Part shown: positions 26,767 to 36,964 of the stretch, in pieces
How positions within the stretch are numbered: the first letter of the stretch is position 1
How the letters are laid out: each line of letters starts with the position of its first letter
Assembly: GCA_027214345.1 (NCBI GenBank)
Contig: JAPWHR010000001.1
Location: forward strand, 740,377 to 804,376
Length of the DNA: 64,000 bases
From: Comamonadaceae bacterium G21597-S1
GTDB taxonomy: Bacteria > Pseudomonadota > Gammaproteobacteria > Burkholderiales > Burkholderiaceae_C
Reading direction: 5' to 3'
The notes under the pieces: model-generated
Database searches by the model: none
What the model was told of the DNA's origin: nothing
What the model saw: the letters and a program-made list of their open reading frames with translations, nothing else
Translations under genes and position numbers: made by a program

Positions 26767-29286
26767 ATGAAACCTTCCTTCTGGCAACTGGGTCTGCGCT
26801 CGTTGTGGCGTGACCTGCGTTCGGGCGAACTGCGCCTGTTGATCGTCGCCGTGACGCTGGCCGTGGCGGCGTTGACGGCTGTCGGCTTCTTTGCCGATCG
26901 CCTGCAGGGCGGCCTGCAGCGCGATGCCCGCCAGTTGCTCGGTGGCGACGTGGTGTTGTCGACCGACAAGGCCACGCCGCAGGCCATCGTCGACAAGGCG
27001 GCTGCGCTCGGGCTGCAGAGCACGACCACGGTCAGTTTCCCGACCATGGCCCGCGCACCGGACGACAAGGGCGGAGCCAGCCGGCTGGTGGCACTCAAGG
27101 TGGTGCCCGAGGGTTATCCGCTGCGCGGCAGCCTGACGGTGGCGGCCAGCTTTGACGATCCGGGCGAGACCACGCGCGCCATTCCGGCCCCGGGCGAGGC
27201 CTGGGTCGACCCCGCCCTGCTCGAGTCGCTGGGCTTGCGGGTCGGCGATCCGCTGCTGCTGGGGGATGCCCGGTTCACGATCACGCGCGTCATCCGCATC
27301 GAGCCGGACCGGGGTGGTGGTTTTGCGAACTTCTCGCCGCGCGTGATGTTCAACGCGGCCGACCTGGACAGCACCGCCCTGGTGCAGCCGGCCAGCCGGC
27401 TGACCTACCGCTTCGCGGTGGCGGGGGCCGAGCAGCCGGTCAAGCAGTTCGGCGACTGGGTCAGCCAGGTGGTCGAGAAGGGCGAGGCGCGCGGCACCCG
27501 GCTCGAGACGCTGGAAAGCGGCCGTTCGGACATCCGCCAGACGTTGGATCGCGCGGAGAAATTCCTGAACCTGGTGGCACTGCTGGCCGCGATGCTCAGC
27601 GCGGTCGCGGTGGCGCTGGCGGCGCGCGGATTCGCGGCCAACCACCTGGACGACTGCGCGATGCTGCGCGTGCTCGGCCTGGGCCAGCGCAGCATCGCCC
27701 TGGCCTACATCGTCGAGTTCGGCGTCGTCGGTCTGGCCGCCAGTGCACTGGGCGTGGCCATCGGCTTCGGTGTGCACTACATCTTCGTCGCGTTGCTGGC
27801 CGGCCTGGTCTCGGTCGGCCTGCCGGCGCCGACACTGTGGCCGGTGATGTTCGGCCTGGGCATGGGGCTGACGCTGCTGGTGGCCTTCGGCCTGCCGCCG
27901 GTGCTGCAACTGGCGCAGGTGCCCCCGCTGCGGGTGATCCGCCGCGACGTGGGCAACCTCAAGCCGGCCTCCCTGCTGGTGCTCGGTGTCGGCGTGGCCG
28001 GTTTTGCGGCGCTGCTGCTGGCGGCCAGCCGCGACTGGTTGCTCGGCCTGATCGCCGTCGGTGGTTTTGCCGGTGCCGTGCTGGTGTTCGCCGGCCTGTC
28101 GTGGCTGGCGGTCAAGCTGCTGCGCCGCCTGGTCAACGAAACCACGGCGCCGCGCTGGCTGGTGCTGGCCACGCGCCAGATCTCGGCGCGACCGGCCTAT
28201 GCCGTGGTCCAGGTCAGCGCGCTGGCGGTCGGCCTGCTGGCGCTGATCCTGCTGGTGTTGCTGCGCACCGACCTGATCAGCAGTTGGCGCCAGGCCACGC
28301 CGGCGAATGCGCCCAACCGCTTCGTCATCAACGTGATGCCGGACCAGGGCCCGGCGTTCCAGGATCGATTGCGCGTGGCCGGCGTGCGCGACTACGACTG
28401 GTATCCGATGATCCGCGGCCGCCTGGTCGCCATCAACGGGCGCGCCGTCTCCCCCGACGAGATGGAGGACGAACGCGCCAGGCGCCTGGCCGACCGCGAA
28501 TTCAACCTGTCCACCAGCGCGGTGCGGCCGCCCCACAACGAGATCGTGGCCGGCAAGTGGGTGGACGAGGAGGCCGGTGCGATCAGCGTGGAGGAGGGAA
28601 TTGCCGAGACGCTGGGACTCAAGCTCGGCGACACCATGCGGTTCGATATTGCCGGCGTGAATGTCGAGTCGCGCATCACCTCCCTGCGCAAGGTCGACTG
28701 GGGCTCGATGCGGGCGAACTTCTTCGTGCTGTATCCGGTCGCCGAGTTGCCCGACGTGCCGTTGACCTACATGAGCGCGTTCAAGGCGCCTGAGGGGCGC
28801 GGGTTCGACAACGCGCTGGTGCGCGAGTTTCCCAACATCACCAGTGTCGACGTCAGCGCCACGCTGGCCCAGGTGCAACGCATCCTGGACCAGGTGGTGC
28901 GCGCGGTCGAGTTCCTGTTCGGTTTCACGCTCGCGGCCGGGCTGGTCGTGTTGTTCGCCGCGGTCACCGCGACCCGGGAGGAGCGGGCGCGCGAATTCGC
29001 CGTGATGCGCGCAGTCGGCGCCCAGGCCAGCCTGCTGCGCCAGGTGCAACGGGCAGAGCTGGCGGGCGTCGGCCTGCTGGCGGGCTTGCTGGCGGCGCTG
29101 GTGGCCTCGGTGGTCGGCTGGTCGCTGGCGCGTTTCGTGTTCAACTTCGCCTGGACCGCGTCGCCCTGGGTACCGCTCGAAGGCGCGCTGGCCGGCGCCG
29201 TGCTGGCCATGATCGCTGGCTGGTGGGGCTTGCGAGACGTGTTGCGCCGGCCGGTGGTGGAGACGTTGCGCCGCGCACCGCAATAG
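26767..29286 (+). CDS. FtsX-family ABC transporter permease (YbbP-like)
   Basis: An 839-aa inner-membrane permease with duplicated FtsX halves: an N-terminal helix (about 22-42), a large periplasmic domain, three helices (about 265-390), further helices (about 405-510), a second periplasmic domain (about 520-700) and three C-terminal helices (about 715-830). It resembles YbbP, which in E. coli works with the ATPase YbbA next to a TesA esterase. No ATPase or esterase partner is adjacent here. The substrate is unknown; lipoprotein or lipid extraction is typical of the superfamily. Confidence 0.88.
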   Translation: MKPSFWQLGLRSLWRDLRSGELRLLIVAVTLAVAALTAVGFFADRLQGGLQRDARQLLGGDVVLSTDKATPQAIVDKAAALGLQSTTTVSFPTMARAPDDKGGASRLVALKVVPEGYPLRGSLTVAASFDDPGETTRAIPAPGEAWVDPALLESLGLRVGDPLLLGDARFTITRVIRIEPDRGGGFANFSPRVMFNAADLDSTALVQPASRLTYRFAVAGAEQPVKQFGDWVSQVVEKGEARGTRLETLESGRSDIRQTLDRAEKFLNLVALLAAMLSAVAVALAARGFAANHLDDCAMLRVLGLGQRSIALAYIVEFGVVGLAASALGVAIGFGVHYIFVALLAGLVSVGLPAPTLWPVMFGLGMGLTLLVAFGLPPVLQLAQVPPLRVIRRDVGNLKPASLLVLGVGVAGFAALLLAASRDWLLGLIAVGGFAGAVLVFAGLSWLAVKLLRRLVNETTAPRWLVLATRQISARPAYAVVQVSALAVGLLALILLVLLRTDLISSWRQATPANAPNRFVINVMPDQGPAFQDRLRVAGVRDYDWYPMIRGRLVAINGRAVSPDEMEDERARRLADREFNLSTSAVRPPHNEIVAGKWVDEEAGAISVEEGIAETLGLKLGDTMRFDIAGVNVESRITSLRKVDWGSMRANFFVLYPVAELPDVPLTYMSAFKAPEGRGFDNALVREFPNITSVDVSATLAQVQRILDQVVRAVEFLFGFTLAAGLVVLFAAVTATREERAREFAVMRAVGAQASLLRQVQRAELAGVGLLAGLLAALVASVVGWSLARFVFNFAWTASPWVPLEGALAGAVLAMIAGWWGLRDVLRRPVVETLRRAPQ

Positions 29287-29317
29287 GCGTGGCGTTTGTT
29301 GTCCGACAATCGAGCCC

Positions 29318-29758
29318 ATGCAAGAACCCCAGGAACCCGCAACCGCGGCGACACCCTTCGACTGGATCGGTGGCGAGTCGGCCGTGCACGCCCTGACCGA
29401 GCGCTTTTACGACCTGATGGACCTCGAGCCAGGTTATGCGGCCCTGCGTGCCGTGCACGGTTCGGACCTGGCGAACGCCCGCCAGCGCCTGTTCTGGTTC
29501 CTGTGCGGCTGGCTGGGCGGGCCGCAACACTACACCGAGCGGTTCGGACATCCGCGACTGCGCGCACGCCATATGCCGTTCGCCATCGGCATCGTCGAGC
29601 GCGACCAGTGGCTGGCCTGCATGGACCAGGCCATGCAGGAGACCGGTGTCGATCCGGAACTGCGGCAGCGGCTGCAGCAGAGTTTTTTCCAGACGGCGGA
29701 CTGGATGGTGAACCAGGACCGCGGCGTGCACAAGCTGTTCACATCTGCGTCGTCGTGA
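29318..29758 (+). CDS. Group II truncated hemoglobin
   Basis: A 146-aa 2-over-2 globin of the trHbO group, likely binding O2 or NO in the cytoplasm. The proximal histidine is His85 in LRARHMPFAIG, and the family FFYDLM-like helix B region and the QHYTERFGHPRL stretch are present. Length and motif order fit the family. It follows the permease by 31 bp in the same direction, but no functional link is obvious. A role in nitrosative or oxygen stress is inferred from the family. Confidence 0.9.
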   Translation: MQEPQEPATAATPFDWIGGESAVHALTERFYDLMDLEPGYAALRAVHGSDLANARQRLFWFLCGWLGGPQHYTERFGHPRLRARHMPFAIGIVERDQWLACMDQAMQETGVDPELRQRLQQSFFQTADWMVNQDRGVHKLFTSASS

Positions 29759-29794
29759 TGGCCGTACCGGCATCGCACCGGGTGCCGCGTATTG

Positions 29795-30262
29795 CTACCG
29801 GTCGGTGCGCAGCGCCAGCGACTCCTTGAGTTCTTCCATCACCACGTAGCTGTTGGACTGCGCGTTGACCGGCAGTTTCTTCAGGATGTCGCCGAGCAGG
29901 CTGCGGTATTCGTCCATGCCGCCCAGGCGCGCCTTGACCAGGTAGTCGAACACGCCCGATACCAGGTGGCATTCCTGCACGTCGGGCACGTGCAGCAGTT
30001 CGTCGCGCACCTTGTCGAAGATCTGGTCGGACTTGGAGGCCAGCGTGATCTCGACGAACACCAGCAGGTTCTTGCCCAGCGCCTTGGGCGACACGCGGGC
30101 GTGGTAACCGGTGATGACGCCGTCGCGTTCCATGCGCCGCACGCGCTCCGAGCAGGGCGAGGTCGACAGGCCGATGCGTTGTGCCAGCTCGGTCATCGGC
30201 AGGCGTCCCTCGCGCTGCAGGATGTCGAGGATCTTGCGGTCGATCCGGTCGAGGTCGATCAT
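29795..30262 (-). CDS. Lrp/AsnC-family regulator, probable DadR type
   Basis: A 155-aa leucine-responsive-type regulator with an N-terminal helix-turn-helix (about 1-60, LAQRIGLSTSPCSERVRRM) and a C-terminal RAM ligand-binding domain (about 65-150). It is divergent from a D-amino-acid dehydrogenase gene, the arrangement of dadR/dadA in other proteobacteria, so alanine-responsive control of dadA is inferred. The intergenic DNA holds overlapping TGAAA/TTTCA dyads that could be its binding sites. Confidence 0.88.
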   Translation of the reverse strand: MIDLDRIDRKILDILQREGRLPMTELAQRIGLSTSPCSERVRRMERDGVITGYHARVSPKALGKNLLVFVEITLASKSDQIFDKVRDELLHVPDVQECHLVSGVFDYLVKARLGGMDEYRSLLGDILKKLPVNAQSNSYVVMEELKESLALRTDR

Positions 30263-30314
30263 TTCACTGCCGGCAGGGCGTTTTCCGATTGAGTTCGGTT
30301 GAATTCACTTGACA

Positions 30315-30334
30315 TGAAAATAATTTCAGTGAAA
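30315..30334. promoter_or_regulatory. Candidate Lrp-type operator, overlapping TGAAA dyads
   Basis: TGAAA-ATAA-TTTCA-G-TGAAA forms two overlapping inverted repeats in an AT-rich patch between the Lrp-type regulator and dadA. A TATAGT -10-like element follows at 30354-30359. Binding by the adjacent regulator is inference. Confidence 0.4.
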
Positions 30335-30390
30335 TTGCCTTCAATGTCGGAAATATAGTTTGCAAATCACTTCACGAACTTCATTCTGCC

Positions 30391-31689
30391 ATGAAAGTCA
30401 TTGTCCTCGGCGGCGGCGTCATCGGAATCAGCACCGCGTATTACCTGGCCCGTTCCGGCGCCCAGGTCACCTTGCTCGACCGGCAGCCGGGGCCGGCACT
30501 GGAGACCAGTTTCGCGAACGCCGGTCAGGTGTCGCCGGGGTATTCCACGCCCTGGGCCGCGCCCGGCATTCCGCTCAAGGCCATCAAATGGATGTTCCAG
30601 AAACACGCGCCGCTGGCGATCCGTCCCGACGGCAGCCTGTTCCAGCTGCGCTGGATGGCGCAGATGCTGCGCAACTGCTCCAGTGACCGGTACGCGGTGA
30701 ACAAGGAACGCATGATGCGCGTGGCCGAATACAGCCGCGCCTGCCTGCAGCAGCTGCGCCGTGATACCGGCATTGCCTACGAGCAACGCACCGGTGGCAC
30801 CTTGCAGCTGTTTCGCACCCAGGCCCAGGTCGACGCGGTGCAGCGCGACATCTCGGTGCTCGAGGAATGTGGCGTGCCGTACGAGTTGCTGACGGCGGAC
30901 CAGCTGGCATCGGTCGAGCCCAGCCTGGCCCAGGCGCGTGATCGCCTGGCCGGCGGCTTGCGCCTGCCGATGGACGAGACCGGTGACTGCCACCGTTTCA
31001 CGACCCAGCTCAGCGCGCTGGCGCAGGGGCTGGGCGTGGACATGCGTTTCGGTCAAGCGGTCGACGGCCTGGTGACCGAAGGCGGACGCGTCACCGGCGT
31101 GCGTATCGGTGACGCGGTGCTCAAGGCCGACCGGTTCGTGTTGGCCTTCGGCAGTTATTCGCGCGCCTTCCTGGAGCCGCTGGGCCTGGACCTGCCGGTG
31201 TATCCGGTCAAGGGGTATTCGTTGACCGTGCCCCTGGTCGACCCGGCCTTCGCGCCGCAGTCCACCGTGCTCGACGAGACCTACAAGATCGCGGTGACCC
31301 GCTTCGACGAGCGCATCCGGGTCGGCGGCATGGCCGAACTCGGCGGTTTCGACCTGCGGCTCGACGCGCGCCGGCGCGCCACGCTGGAACTGGTGGTGAA
31401 CGACCTGTTCCCCGGCGGCGACGTGAGCCGCGCGACCTTCTGGACCGGGCTGCGGCCAATGACACCCGACAGCACGCCGGTGATCGGCGCAACGCGGTAT
31501 GCCAACCTGTTCCTCAACACCGGACACGGCACGCTGGGCTGGACCATGGCCTGTGGTTCGGCCAGGCTGGTGTCGGACATGGTGAGCGGGCAACGTCCGG
31601 AGATCAGCGCCGATGGCCTGGGCATCGATCGTTATGCGGCAGGGCGTGCGCGCGGCCGCCTGGCGCGTCCGGTGACGGCGCCGGCCTGA
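30391..31689 (+). CDS. dadA: D-amino acid dehydrogenase small subunit
   Basis: FAD-dependent dehydrogenase that oxidises D-alanine and other D-amino acids to 2-oxo acids, feeding electrons to the respiratory chain at the inner membrane. The 432-aa protein has the N-terminal dinucleotide fold [17 protein letters not shown] (about 7-23), the family stretch [17 protein letters not shown] (about 48-64) and the C-terminal [15 protein letters not shown] segment. The length matches DadA. The divergent Lrp-type gene supports the assignment; no alr/dadX racemase gene is beside it. Confidence 0.94.
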   Translation: MKVIVLGGGVIGISTAYYLARSGAQVTLLDRQPGPALETSFANAGQVSPGYSTPWAAPGIPLKAIKWMFQKHAPLAIRPDGSLFQLRWMAQMLRNCSSDRYAVNKERMMRVAEYSRACLQQLRRDTGIAYEQRTGGTLQLFRTQAQVDAVQRDISVLEECGVPYELLTADQLASVEPSLAQARDRLAGGLRLPMDETGDCHRFTTQLSALAQGLGVDMRFGQAVDGLVTEGGRVTGVRIGDAVLKADRFVLAFGSYSRAFLEPLGLDLPVYPVKGYSLTVPLVDPAFAPQSTVLDETYKIAVTRFDERIRVGGMAELGGFDLRLDARRRATLELVVNDLFPGGDVSRATFWTGLRPMTPDSTPVIGATRYANLFLNTGHGTLGWTMACGSARLVSDMVSGQRPEISADGLGIDRYAAGRARGRLARPVTAPA

Positions 31690-31786
31690 TGCCGCACGCG
31701 GCAGTGTGAAGCCGCCGCGGCTGGCTCGAGACCGCGCGCCTCGCGCACGCGGCCAGGGCGCGGGTCGCGATGGTGGCCGTTGCGGC

Positions 31787-33091
31787 CTAGCGGTTGAGCG
31801 GCCGCAGCCGCACGTCCTTGCGCAATGTGTCGAAGCCGCGCCAGGCGACCAGGCCCAGCAGCGCCGAGAGCAGGAATACCCAGGCGCTCAATCCGGTGGA
31901 TCCCGGCACGTAGCCCTTGGCATCCCAGCCCAGGTACAAGGCCATGCCCAGGAAGGGCGCAAACGCGCCACGCACGCCGGTCAGCGTGACATGGATGCCC
32001 ATGTAGGTCGAGATCTGGTCGCGCGGCGCGAAGTCGTTGTGGCCCAGTTGCCAGGCCAGGCTGCCGCCGCCATTGACGATGCCGGTGATCACACGGCCCA
32101 GGGCCAGCCACCACAACGAGAAGGTCCAGGCGCCCCAGAACATGATCAACACGCCGATCACCCAACCCGCGTTCTGCCGGGCCCGGAATTCGGTGACATG
32201 GACCTTGTCCAGGTAACGCGCCCACAGCGGCATCGTCGTCAGGTTCAGCGTGAACGGAATCAGCATCACGATCCCGATGCTCACGACGTAGCTGGCGCCC
32301 AGCTGCTTGGTCACCAGGTAGACCAGTGGCGGCTCGAGCATCATGTTGGCCGTGCCTGAGATGAACTGGTGCAGCTGGTACCGCGCATACAGGGTGTCCT
32401 TGCGCAGTACCTCGAAGAAACCGTCGCGCCGGTGGCCGTCCTGCGCGCCGCGCCGCTCCAGCACCCGGTGTCGCTTTTCGCCACGCACCAGCACACCGCG
32501 AAACAGCCAGACACCGACACCGCCGAACACGGCACCGGCGCCATAGATCCAGCGAAAGTTCTCGGGATGGGCGTCCAGGATCAGTCCGGCCAGGCTGGTC
32601 GTCAGTACCACCGTCAGGCTGGTGATGGCCTGCAGCCGCCCGGTGGCGCGGGCCCGCAGTGCCCGGTCGTAGTTCAGGCTCCAGGCCACGCTGCGCACGG
32701 TGATGATGCCGGTGATCAGCATGCGGCACAGGACGACACTGGCCAGCAGGATCCAGGCGCCGGCCTGCGAACGCGGGCTCACGGCAATCGCTGCCACGCA
32801 CAGCAGCACCAGGGTCTGCAGCGCCACCACCATCGGAATCTTGGAGCGGCCGGTGGCGATGCGGGTCCAGACGAAGCTCGACAGGTTGCCGAACATCGGC
32901 GCGGCCGAGATCACTGCGATCACCCAGGGTTCGACATTGAAGGCCTTGGCCGCCACCACGGCGACGAAGCCGCCTTCCATCAGGCTGGTGGCCAGCGGCA
33001 GCGTCAGCTCGCTGAGTTGTTCGCGTCGAAAGCTCTTCTGGACCGCCGGATCGAGTTCCGGAATCTGGAAGAACGTGTCGAAGGAGGGCAT
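31787..33091 (-). CDS. Major facilitator superfamily transporter
   Basis: A 434-aa permease with about 11-12 hydrophobic segments in two halves joined by a charged loop near residues 205-232. It opens with a soluble stretch of about 30 residues. The substrate cannot be told. It is divergent from a Bug-type binding-protein gene with a 200-bp shared region. No partner enzyme is adjacent. Confidence 0.8.
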   Translation of the reverse strand: MPSFDTFFQIPELDPAVQKSFRREQLSELTLPLATSLMEGGFVAVVAAKAFNVEPWVIAVISAAPMFGNLSSFVWTRIATGRSKIPMVVALQTLVLLCVAAIAVSPRSQAGAWILLASVVLCRMLITGIITVRSVAWSLNYDRALRARATGRLQAITSLTVVLTTSLAGLILDAHPENFRWIYGAGAVFGGVGVWLFRGVLVRGEKRHRVLERRGAQDGHRRDGFFEVLRKDTLYARYQLHQFISGTANMMLEPPLVYLVTKQLGASYVVSIGIVMLIPFTLNLTTMPLWARYLDKVHVTEFRARQNAGWVIGVLIMFWGAWTFSLWWLALGRVITGIVNGGGSLAWQLGHNDFAPRDQISTYMGIHVTLTGVRGAFAPFLGMALYLGWDAKGYVPGSTGLSAWVFLLSALLGLVAWRGFDTLRKDVRLRPLNR

Positions 33092-33159
33092 GGAGTCGCA
33101 GGACGATCGGCGAATGGATCCGATTCTAGGTCGCCGCCCCGCGCCGACCCGGCATCCGA

Positions 33160-33188
33160 TTGCAGATGAAACGCTTTTGATTTATATT
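33160..33188 (+). promoter_or_regulatory. Sigma-70-like promoter for the Bug receptor gene
   Basis: TTGCAG (33160-33165) and TATATT (33183-33188) are 17 nt apart in a locally AT-rich stretch. The -10 matches 5/6 and the -35 only 3/6. It lies about 100 bp before the ATG at 33292. Confidence 0.4.
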
Positions 33189-33291
33189 CGCCACGTGTTC
33201 CACAAAAGATCCATTGAATCATTAGTGAAACAACTACGTGCCGCAATATTGATTGCGATGTGATCCCCCGAACCGACACCGGAGCATGTCC

Positions 33292-34254
33292 ATGAAGCAA
33301 TTCCTTCGATTCCTGGCCCTTGCCTGCCTGTGCGGCCTCGCCGCCGCACAAGGGTATCCGTCCCGCCCCATCACCATCGTCGTGGCCTATCCCGCTGGTG
33401 GCGATACCGATGCCGTTGCGCGCCTGCTGGGCGAGAAACTGTCGACGCGACTGGGACAACCGGTCATCGTCGACAACCGCTCCGGCGCCAGCGGCATCAT
33501 CGGGAGCAGCCATGTTTCCAAGGCGCCCGCGGACGGCTACACCCTGCTGCTTGCGCCGAGCACTTTTGCCATCGCGCAATTCGTGCTCAAGACCAGTGGT
33601 TCGACCGCCTATGACGTGGTCAACGGCTTCACCCCCATCATCCAGACCGGATCGCAGCCGCTGTTCCTGGCCACGGCCGGCAGCGTGGAGGCGAAGTCCG
33701 TCAAGGAACTGGTCGCGGCAGCCAAGACGGGCAGCAACATGGACTACGCCAGCCCGGGCAGCGGTTCACCCATGCACGTGTTGGGCGAGATCGCCAACAA
33801 GTCCATGGGCGTGAACTTCCGACAGGTACCGTACAAGGGCGTGGCGCCGGCGATGAGCGACGTACTCGGCTCCCACGTACCGCTGACCTACATGACCTAT
33901 GGACCGCTCGAGCCTTATGTCGCGAACGGCAAGGTCCGCATCCTGGCGGTGGCCGACAAGGCCCGTTCGCCGCTCGCGCCCAACGTGCCGACGTTTGCCG
34001 AGTTGGGGTACGCAGGCATCGAAGTGACAGCCTGGAACGGCCTGTTCGGCCCCAAGGGCATGCCCGCCGACATCGTGAAGACGCTCAACACCCACGTCAA
34101 CGAGATCCTGAAGATGCCGGACGTGGCGGCCAAGTTCGCCACGCTGGGCGTGATCCCGCATGGCGGTGCACCCGATGTACTGGCCAAGACCAGCGCCGGC
34201 GACTTCGAACGATTCGGCCGTGTCATCAAGGAGATGGGCATCAAGGCCGATTGA
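33292..34254 (+). CDS. Bug-family (TctC-like) tricarboxylate transporter receptor
   Basis: A periplasmic solute receptor of the tripartite tricarboxylate transporter type, an expanded family in Burkholderiales. The 320-aa protein has a Sec signal (about 1-19, cleavage after AAA), then YPSRPITIVVAYPAGG, VIVDNRSGASG and PYKGVAPAM family motifs. The ATG at 33292 has GGAG at a proper 7-nt distance; an ATG 6 nt upstream is too close to it. No TctA/TctB membrane genes are adjacent, which is common for orphan Bug proteins. The ligand is unknown, probably a carboxylate. Confidence 0.9.
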   Translation: MKQFLRFLALACLCGLAAAQGYPSRPITIVVAYPAGGDTDAVARLLGEKLSTRLGQPVIVDNRSGASGIIGSSHVSKAPADGYTLLLAPSTFAIAQFVLKTSGSTAYDVVNGFTPIIQTGSQPLFLATAGSVEAKSVKELVAAAKTGSNMDYASPGSGSPMHVLGEIANKSMGVNFRQVPYKGVAPAMSDVLGSHVPLTYMTYGPLEPYVANGKVRILAVADKARSPLAPNVPTFAELGYAGIEVTAWNGLFGPKGMPADIVKTLNTHVNEILKMPDVAAKFATLGVIPHGGAPDVLAKTSAGDFERFGRVIKEMGIKAD

Positions 34255-34333
34255 GACGTTTGCGTCGGTTGGCGATGCAGGCCGGCAAGCCCCTGGCCTG
34301 TGTGCGGCCCGCCACCGCGCGCTGAACCTGCTC

Positions 34334-34990
34334 TCAGGCGCTGGCGGGCTGCAGCAGCACCACCAGGGCACCGGCCCCGCCTTCGGCCGGACGCGCCTGC
34401 ACGAAGGCCAGCACCTCGGACTTCTGCACCAGCCAGGCAAACACCTTGCGTTTGAGCACCGGCGCCTTGCCCGGCGAGCCCAGGCCCTTGCCATGCACGA
34501 TGCGCACGCAGCGGATGCCGTGCGAGCGCGCCTGGCGCAGGAACAGCGCCAGTTGCTCGCGCGCCTCGTCGCTGCGCAGCCCGTGCAGGTCGAGCTGGCG
34601 CTGGATCGCCCAATGGCCCTGGCGCAGCTTGCGTGTCACGTCGGTGCCGATGCCGGGCCGCCGGAAGCTGAGCTGGTCGTCGACGTCGAGCAGCGTGGTG
34701 ACGTCGAACTCGTCGCTGATGGCTTCGGACAACACCGCCTGTTGGTCGCGCAGGCGCTGGCGCGGGATGGGCAACACGGGGGCGGCGGTGAGCGTTGCCC
34801 GTCCATGATCCGACAGCGGTTGCACCGCGCCGGCCGCGCGCAGGAACAGCTCACGCGCGCTGGCCTCCCGGCGCAGCCGGGCCGCCGTCTCGGCCGCCAG
34901 CCGTGCCTGCTCGAGCGCGTGCGCACGGGCCTGCGCGTCGATCTGCTGCTTGACGGCCTTGAGGTCGGCCAGCGAACGCACCGGTTTCAT
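34334..34990 (-). CDS. Smr-domain protein
   Basis: A 218-aa protein with a charged helical N-terminal half and a C-terminal Smr (MutS2-type) nuclease-like domain showing [15 protein letters not shown] and [11 protein letters not shown] with a closing GALVVLL strand. Such proteins bind or cut DNA or RNA; the E. coli relatives SmrA/SmrB act as endonucleases, SmrB on collided-ribosome mRNA. The start overlaps the end of radC (ATGA), so the two are co-transcribed. Confidence 0.88.
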   Translation of the reverse strand: MKPVRSLADLKAVKQQIDAQARAHALEQARLAAETAARLRREASARELFLRAAGAVQPLSDHGRATLTAAPVLPIPRQRLRDQQAVLSEAISDEFDVTTLLDVDDQLSFRRPGIGTDVTRKLRQGHWAIQRQLDLHGLRSDEAREQLALFLRQARSHGIRCVRIVHGKGLGSPGKAPVLKRKVFAWLVQKSEVLAFVQARPAEGGAGALVVLLQPASA

Positions 34991-35688
34991 ACCAGCCCCC
35001 GTTCCGCCATCGACAGCGACAGCCCGGGTGCGACGATGACATGGTCGAGCACGCGCACGTCGACCAGCGCCAGCGCCGAGCGCAGCGTCTGCGTCAGGGC
35101 TTCGTCGGCGCGCGAGGGCTGGACCGAACCGCTGGGATGGTTGTGCGCCAGCACGACGGCGGCGCACTGGTGGTGCAGTGCACGCAGCACGACCTCGCGC
35201 GGGTAGACGCTGGTCTGGGTCAGGGTCCCACGGAACATCTCTTCCATCGCCAGCAATCGGTTCTGCACATCCAGGAAGAGTACTGCAAATACCTCGTGGG
35301 CTCGCGCGGCCAGGTGCAATTGCAGGTAATCCTTGACCGCGCCGGGCGAGGCGAAGGCGGCGCGCTGACGCAGCTGCTGGGCCAGGGCGCGACGCGCCAG
35401 TTCCAGCACCGCGAGCAATTCCGCGCGTTTGGCCGGCCCCAGCCCCTTGATGTGGCGCAGGTCGGCGGCGCTGGCGTTGAGCAGTCCGGCGATGCCGTCG
35501 AAGCCGGGCCTGCCATCGGTATTGGCGCCGACGTGCAGCAATTCGTCGGCCATCTGCAGCACGCCCTTGCCCCGGATGCCGGTGCGCAGCAGCAGTGCCA
35601 GCAGTTCGGTGTCGCTGAGCGCACCGGCGCCGCGGGTCAGCAGCTTTTCGCGCGGACGGGTCTCGGGTGGCAGGTCCTTGAGCGGCAT
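34987..35688 (-). CDS. radC: RadC-like JAB/MPN-domain protein
   Basis: A 233-aa RadC protein with helix-hairpin-helix-like N-terminal repeats (about 20-100, including [21 protein letters not shown]) and a C-terminal JAMM-type metal site (HNHPSGS with a downstream Asp in SRAD). The historical name DNA repair protein is doubtful, and its cellular role is unsettled. The frame is open further upstream, but the ATG at 35688 gives the family N-terminus [17 protein letters not shown]. It is coupled to the Smr-domain gene downstream. Confidence 0.93.
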   Translation of the reverse strand: MPLKDLPPETRPREKLLTRGAGALSDTELLALLLRTGIRGKGVLQMADELLHVGANTDGRPGFDGIAGLLNASAADLRHIKGLGPAKRAELLAVLELARRALAQQLRQRAAFASPGAVKDYLQLHLAARAHEVFAVLFLDVQNRLLAMEEMFRGTLTQTSVYPREVVLRALHHQCAAVVLAHNHPSGSVQPSRADEALTQTLRSALALVDVRVLDHVIVAPGLSLSMAERGLV

Positions 35689-35960
35689 GGTCGTTGGCAG
35701 GGCCTTTGACGGCGACAGGGCTGCGCCACGGCCGGGATTCCTACAATCGCGCGCTGGAGGGCAGACGGGTTTGCATTGTGCGGACCTGCGATCGCGCCAG
35801 GCCAGCGGGCCATGATCGATTGGGGGGATGGAGCAACCCGACCGGCATCGTTGAAGGCCCATGGCAACCGAGGGTGGCGGGCCGCCTTGCCTTTCATCCA
35901 CCTCGCTGGCTGGCGGCTGATCGCCGCTGCCGGCAACGCGTCGAACCAGCCACGAATCGC

Positions 35961-36923
35961 ATGTCCATCCTGTCCACCGGTTCGCCGGCCCTCTTGTTGT
36001 TGCTCACCGGCTCCTTGCTCGGGCTGACGTTTCCGCTGGGCAAGCTGGCCGGTGCCGCGGCCGTGTCGCCGATCGTCTGGGCCTGGCTGGTGTCGTTCGG
36101 CGCCGGTGTCTGCCTGCTGGTCGTCCGGCTGCTGTCGGGCGGGCGTGTCACGACCCGCCGGGAATATCTGCAGTATTACCTGTGCTCTGCGCTGGTGTCG
36201 TTGGTCATTCCCAACGTGTTGATCTTTTCCGTCATTCCCCGGCTCGGTTCGGGCTTCACCGGCATTCTGTTCACGCTCTCGCCAGTGATCACGCTGCTGC
36301 TGTCGATGGTGTGGCGCGTGCGCACGCCAAGCTCCGTCGGCATGGCCGGCATCGCCGTCGGTTTTGCCGGAGCGTTGATCGTCACCAGCACCCGGGGCGA
36401 AGTGTCGCAGCCGGCCAGCCTGGCCTGGCTGCTGGCCGGCCTGTGTATCCCGGTCAGCCTGGCGCTGGGCAATGTCTACCGCACCCGGGCCTGGCCCCAT
36501 CAGGCCCGGCCGATCGAACTGGCGATCGGCAGCAACCTGGCGGCGGCCTTGGTGTTGCTGGTCGTGCTGCTGCTGCGCGGCGAAGCCCCTGCGTTGCTCG
36601 ACCTGGGCCGGATACCGGTGGTGGCCGCCGCCCAGGTGCTGGCATCGAGCGCCATGTTCAGCGTGTTCTTCCGGCTCCAGCAGGTCGGCGGGCCGACCTA
36701 CCTGAGCCAGATCGGCTACGTGGCCGCGGCCATCGCCTTGATCGCCGGCACCAGCGTGCTGGGCGAGCGTTATGCCTGGACCACCTGGGCCGGGGCACTG
36801 GTGATCCTGGCCGGCGTCGCGCTCAGTGTGCTGGCCGAGCAGCGGCGCATGCCCAACCCGACGCCGGCGGCGCCCGTACCGCCCGGGGCGCCGGCGCCCG
36901 CGCGCACCCTCGACGCCGGCTGA
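35961..36923 (+). CDS. EamA/DMT-family permease
   Basis: A 320-aa inner-membrane protein with ten predicted helices in two five-helix EamA repeats, typical of drug/metabolite exporters. The start at 35961 places the first helix immediately ([17 protein letters not shown]). The C-terminal 25 residues are Pro/Ala-rich and cytoplasmic. Frame openness upstream to 35694 is treated as noise. The substrate is unknown. It precedes fkpB by 41 bp in the same direction, but an operon is uncertain. Confidence 0.85.
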   Translation: MSILSTGSPALLLLLTGSLLGLTFPLGKLAGAAAVSPIVWAWLVSFGAGVCLLVVRLLSGGRVTTRREYLQYYLCSALVSLVIPNVLIFSVIPRLGSGFTGILFTLSPVITLLLSMVWRVRTPSSVGMAGIAVGFAGALIVTSTRGEVSQPASLAWLLAGLCIPVSLALGNVYRTRAWPHQARPIELAIGSNLAAALVLLVVLLLRGEAPALLDLGRIPVVAAAQVLASSAMFSVFFRLQQVGGPTYLSQIGYVAAAIALIAGTSVLGERYAWTTWAGALVILAGVALSVLAEQRRMPNPTPAAPVPPGAPAPARTLDAG

Positions 36924-36964
36924 CGTCGTCGCTTTCTACAATGGGGCATTCCCCGACAAGCACC

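Noticed and set aside
30309..30337. A TTGACA -35 element before dadA
   Set aside because: No acceptable -10 hexamer lies 16-18 nt downstream; the TATAGT at 30354 is too far. It may be chance within the AT-rich patch.
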